The position numbers and the translations under genes are program-made. The notes beneath the pieces are model-generated. The model worked only from the letters and a program-made list of their open reading frames with translations, had not been told where the DNA came from and made no database searches. Positions 51,389 to 52,295 of a stretch of DNA of 52,295 bases are shown here, piece by piece. This DNA comes from a virus, in IMG/VR virus record IMGVR_UViG_3300045963_000039, positions 1-52,295 of that record. One strand, given 5' to 3'. Every line of letters starts with the position of its first letter. The stretch's first letter is position 1.

Positions 51389-51578
51389 TACTATTAACTA
51401 TCTCCTGTTCTTGTCGCTTATATAATAGAATATCGGCTAATAAATCATCTAACTTATTAGCTCTATCATATAAACTAACTATCTCTCTAATTGTATAGAT
51501 TCCAATATCATATCCTGTGTCATCATAGTCTTCTTTTTCAGCATTTAAATCCCCATCACAATCTACATATACAAACAT
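51372..51578 (-). CDS. Unknown acidic protein (68 aa)
   Basis: Strongly acidic N-terminus (VDCDGDLNAEKEDYDDTGYD) followed by a helix (ANKLDDLLADILLYKRQEQE). No family recognised. One base separates it from the MazG-like gene. Confidence 0.6.
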   Translation of the reverse strand: MFVYVDCDGDLNAEKEDYDDTGYDIGIYTIREIVSLYDRANKLDDLLADILLYKRQEQEIVNSNAETI

Positions 51579-51579
51579 A

Positions 51580-51954
51580 CTATTTAAAATTAAGCATAGC
51601 TTTAATATCTAAAAGAGTAGACTCTTTAGGAAGATCTGCTTCTTTTACAAAGACTCCATTAATCATTTTACCTTTACGATCTTTAATTTCATTCCATGCT
51701 AACTCTAAACACTTTTCTACAGAAGTATTATGTAATGCTGCATTAATGATAAGAGTTACAACTATATCTCCTATATCATCTTTAATACAAAAGCCACGAG
51801 CAGCATGATTAGCAAACTCTCCAACCTCACTTACACACTTAAGAGCTTGAGTAGCCTTGTGTAATGGAGTAGGATTATCCAATAATCCTCTATCCTTAGC
51901 CCAGAATATTACATTTTCTTCTAGCTCATTAAAACCTTTATTTCCCATTTGCAC
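51580..51954 (-). CDS. MazG-like nucleotide pyrophosphohydrolase
   Basis: 124 residues. The metal-binding motif is SEVGEFANHAARG followed by KDDIGDIVVTLIINAA, the E-x-x-E ... D/E-x-x-D arrangement of all-alpha NTP pyrophosphatases. It would hydrolyse (d)NTPs or host alarmones. Near the thymidylate synthase and DUF5664 genes. Confidence 0.8.
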   Translation of the reverse strand: MQMGNKGFNELEENVIFWAKDRGLLDNPTPLHKATQALKCVSEVGEFANHAARGFCIKDDIGDIVVTLIINAALHNTSVEKCLELAWNEIKDRKGKMINGVFVKEADLPKESTLLDIKAMLNFK

Positions 51955-52141
51955 TTCTCTTAAGTTTGTTATAGTGGAATTTAGTACATTTATTATTCAG
52001 AGTAAGAGTATGATGGAGAACACTATTCTTCATATCCCTACTAAAAAATCTCTTTTCTTTATGATCATATGATGCCCAAGGGAGTCCTTTAGTCACACCT
52101 TTTGCTAACTTTCTTAATGTCTTACATTTCTTTTGATTCAT
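51938..52141 (-). CDS. Small basic protein (67 aa)
   Basis: Basic and helical: MNQKKCKTLRKLAKGVTKGL, then WASYDHKEKRFFSRD. A similar short protein with a Leu-Arg-rich start and a GLP-x-x-x-Y segment is common in phages, function unknown. ATGA overlap with the thymidylate synthase stop. Confidence 0.6.
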   Translation of the reverse strand: MNQKKCKTLRKLAKGVTKGLPWASYDHKEKRFFSRDMKNSVLHHTLTLNNKCTKFHYNKLKRSANGK

Positions 52142-52295
52142 ATAAAAGATCTCAATTGATTCCAGCCTTTAAAATTACTACTACTAAGTACTGCTTCAGG
52201 AAATGCCACATGTTCAAATGGACTTAAGTGCCTTTCAGATTTTAAAGTATCATATAAAGTAATATCCTTATCATAGTCTAATACTTTATCATGAT
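52138..52295 (-). CDS. thyX: Thymidylate synthase ThyX, C-terminal part (5' end beyond window)
   Basis: The frame is open to the window edge. The last 51 residues read ERHLSPFEHVAFPEAV, then NFKGWNQLRSFI and stop. HLSPFEH with a following NF-GW-Q-R is the conserved C-terminal region of FAD-dependent thymidylate synthase, which methylates dUMP with NADPH and folate. Completes the nucleotide module with NrdAB. Confidence 0.8.
   Translation of the reverse strand, partial: HDKVLDYDKDITLYDTLKSERHLSPFEHVAFPEAVLSSSNFKGWNQLRSFI

Overview
This window is part of a tailed-phage genome. It is AT-rich and densely packed, with many ATGA and TAATG overlaps between genes. The P22-type portal, N4-gp56-family capsid protein, beta-propeller tail protein, absence of any tape measure, tail sheath or tail tube gene, and giant internal virion protein all point to a short-tailed (podovirus-like) phage. 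The 3TM holin, GH108 lysin and SleB-type hydrolase fit a Gram-negative host, but the host cannot be named. TGA is a normal stop codon here. No DNA polymerase, RNA polymerase or helicase is present and genes run off both edges, so the genome extends beyond the window.

Layout. (1) 1-8911, minus strand: a pentapeptide-repeat protein; a complete phiEco32-type peptide-ligase cluster (class II glutamine amidotransferase, amidoligase, an unknown protein, COOH-NH2 ligase type 2, ATP-grasp ligase, gamma-glutamylcyclotransferase); then a chain of very small genes, many encoding single-membrane-span microproteins. (2) 8912-10465: a 1.5-kb gene-free divergent region with a perfect sigma70 promoter firing left and an array of nine hairpins in the leader it would transcribe. 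(3) 10466-44647, plus strand: packaging, fibre/decoration, lysis, head and tail genes, ending in a 2163-residue polyvalent virion protein. (4) A bidirectional terminator near 44.69 kb. (5) 44720-52295, minus strand: ribonucleotide reductase NrdA/NrdB, a secreted subtilisin-like protease, a SleB-type hydrolase, a DUF5664-type diphosphohydrolase, a MazG-type pyrophosphohydrolase and the C-terminus of ThyX.

How it fits together. The nucleotide genes (NrdAB, ThyX, MazG-like, DUF5664-like) would reshape the host dNTP pool. The plus-strand block builds the virion. Lysis functions are split between the plus block (holin, GH108) and the minus block (SleB-like and perhaps the exported protease). The amidoligase cluster probably makes a peptide or isopeptide modification of unknown target.

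Most notable points: a group I intron that splits the major capsid gene and carries a decayed HNH homing endonuclease; the giant protein with GGDEF, zincin and LPD38-like parts; the exported S8 protease; the hairpin arrays in the early leader and just before the capsid gene; and the microprotein cluster. All functions are read from sequence motifs only; no database search was run.
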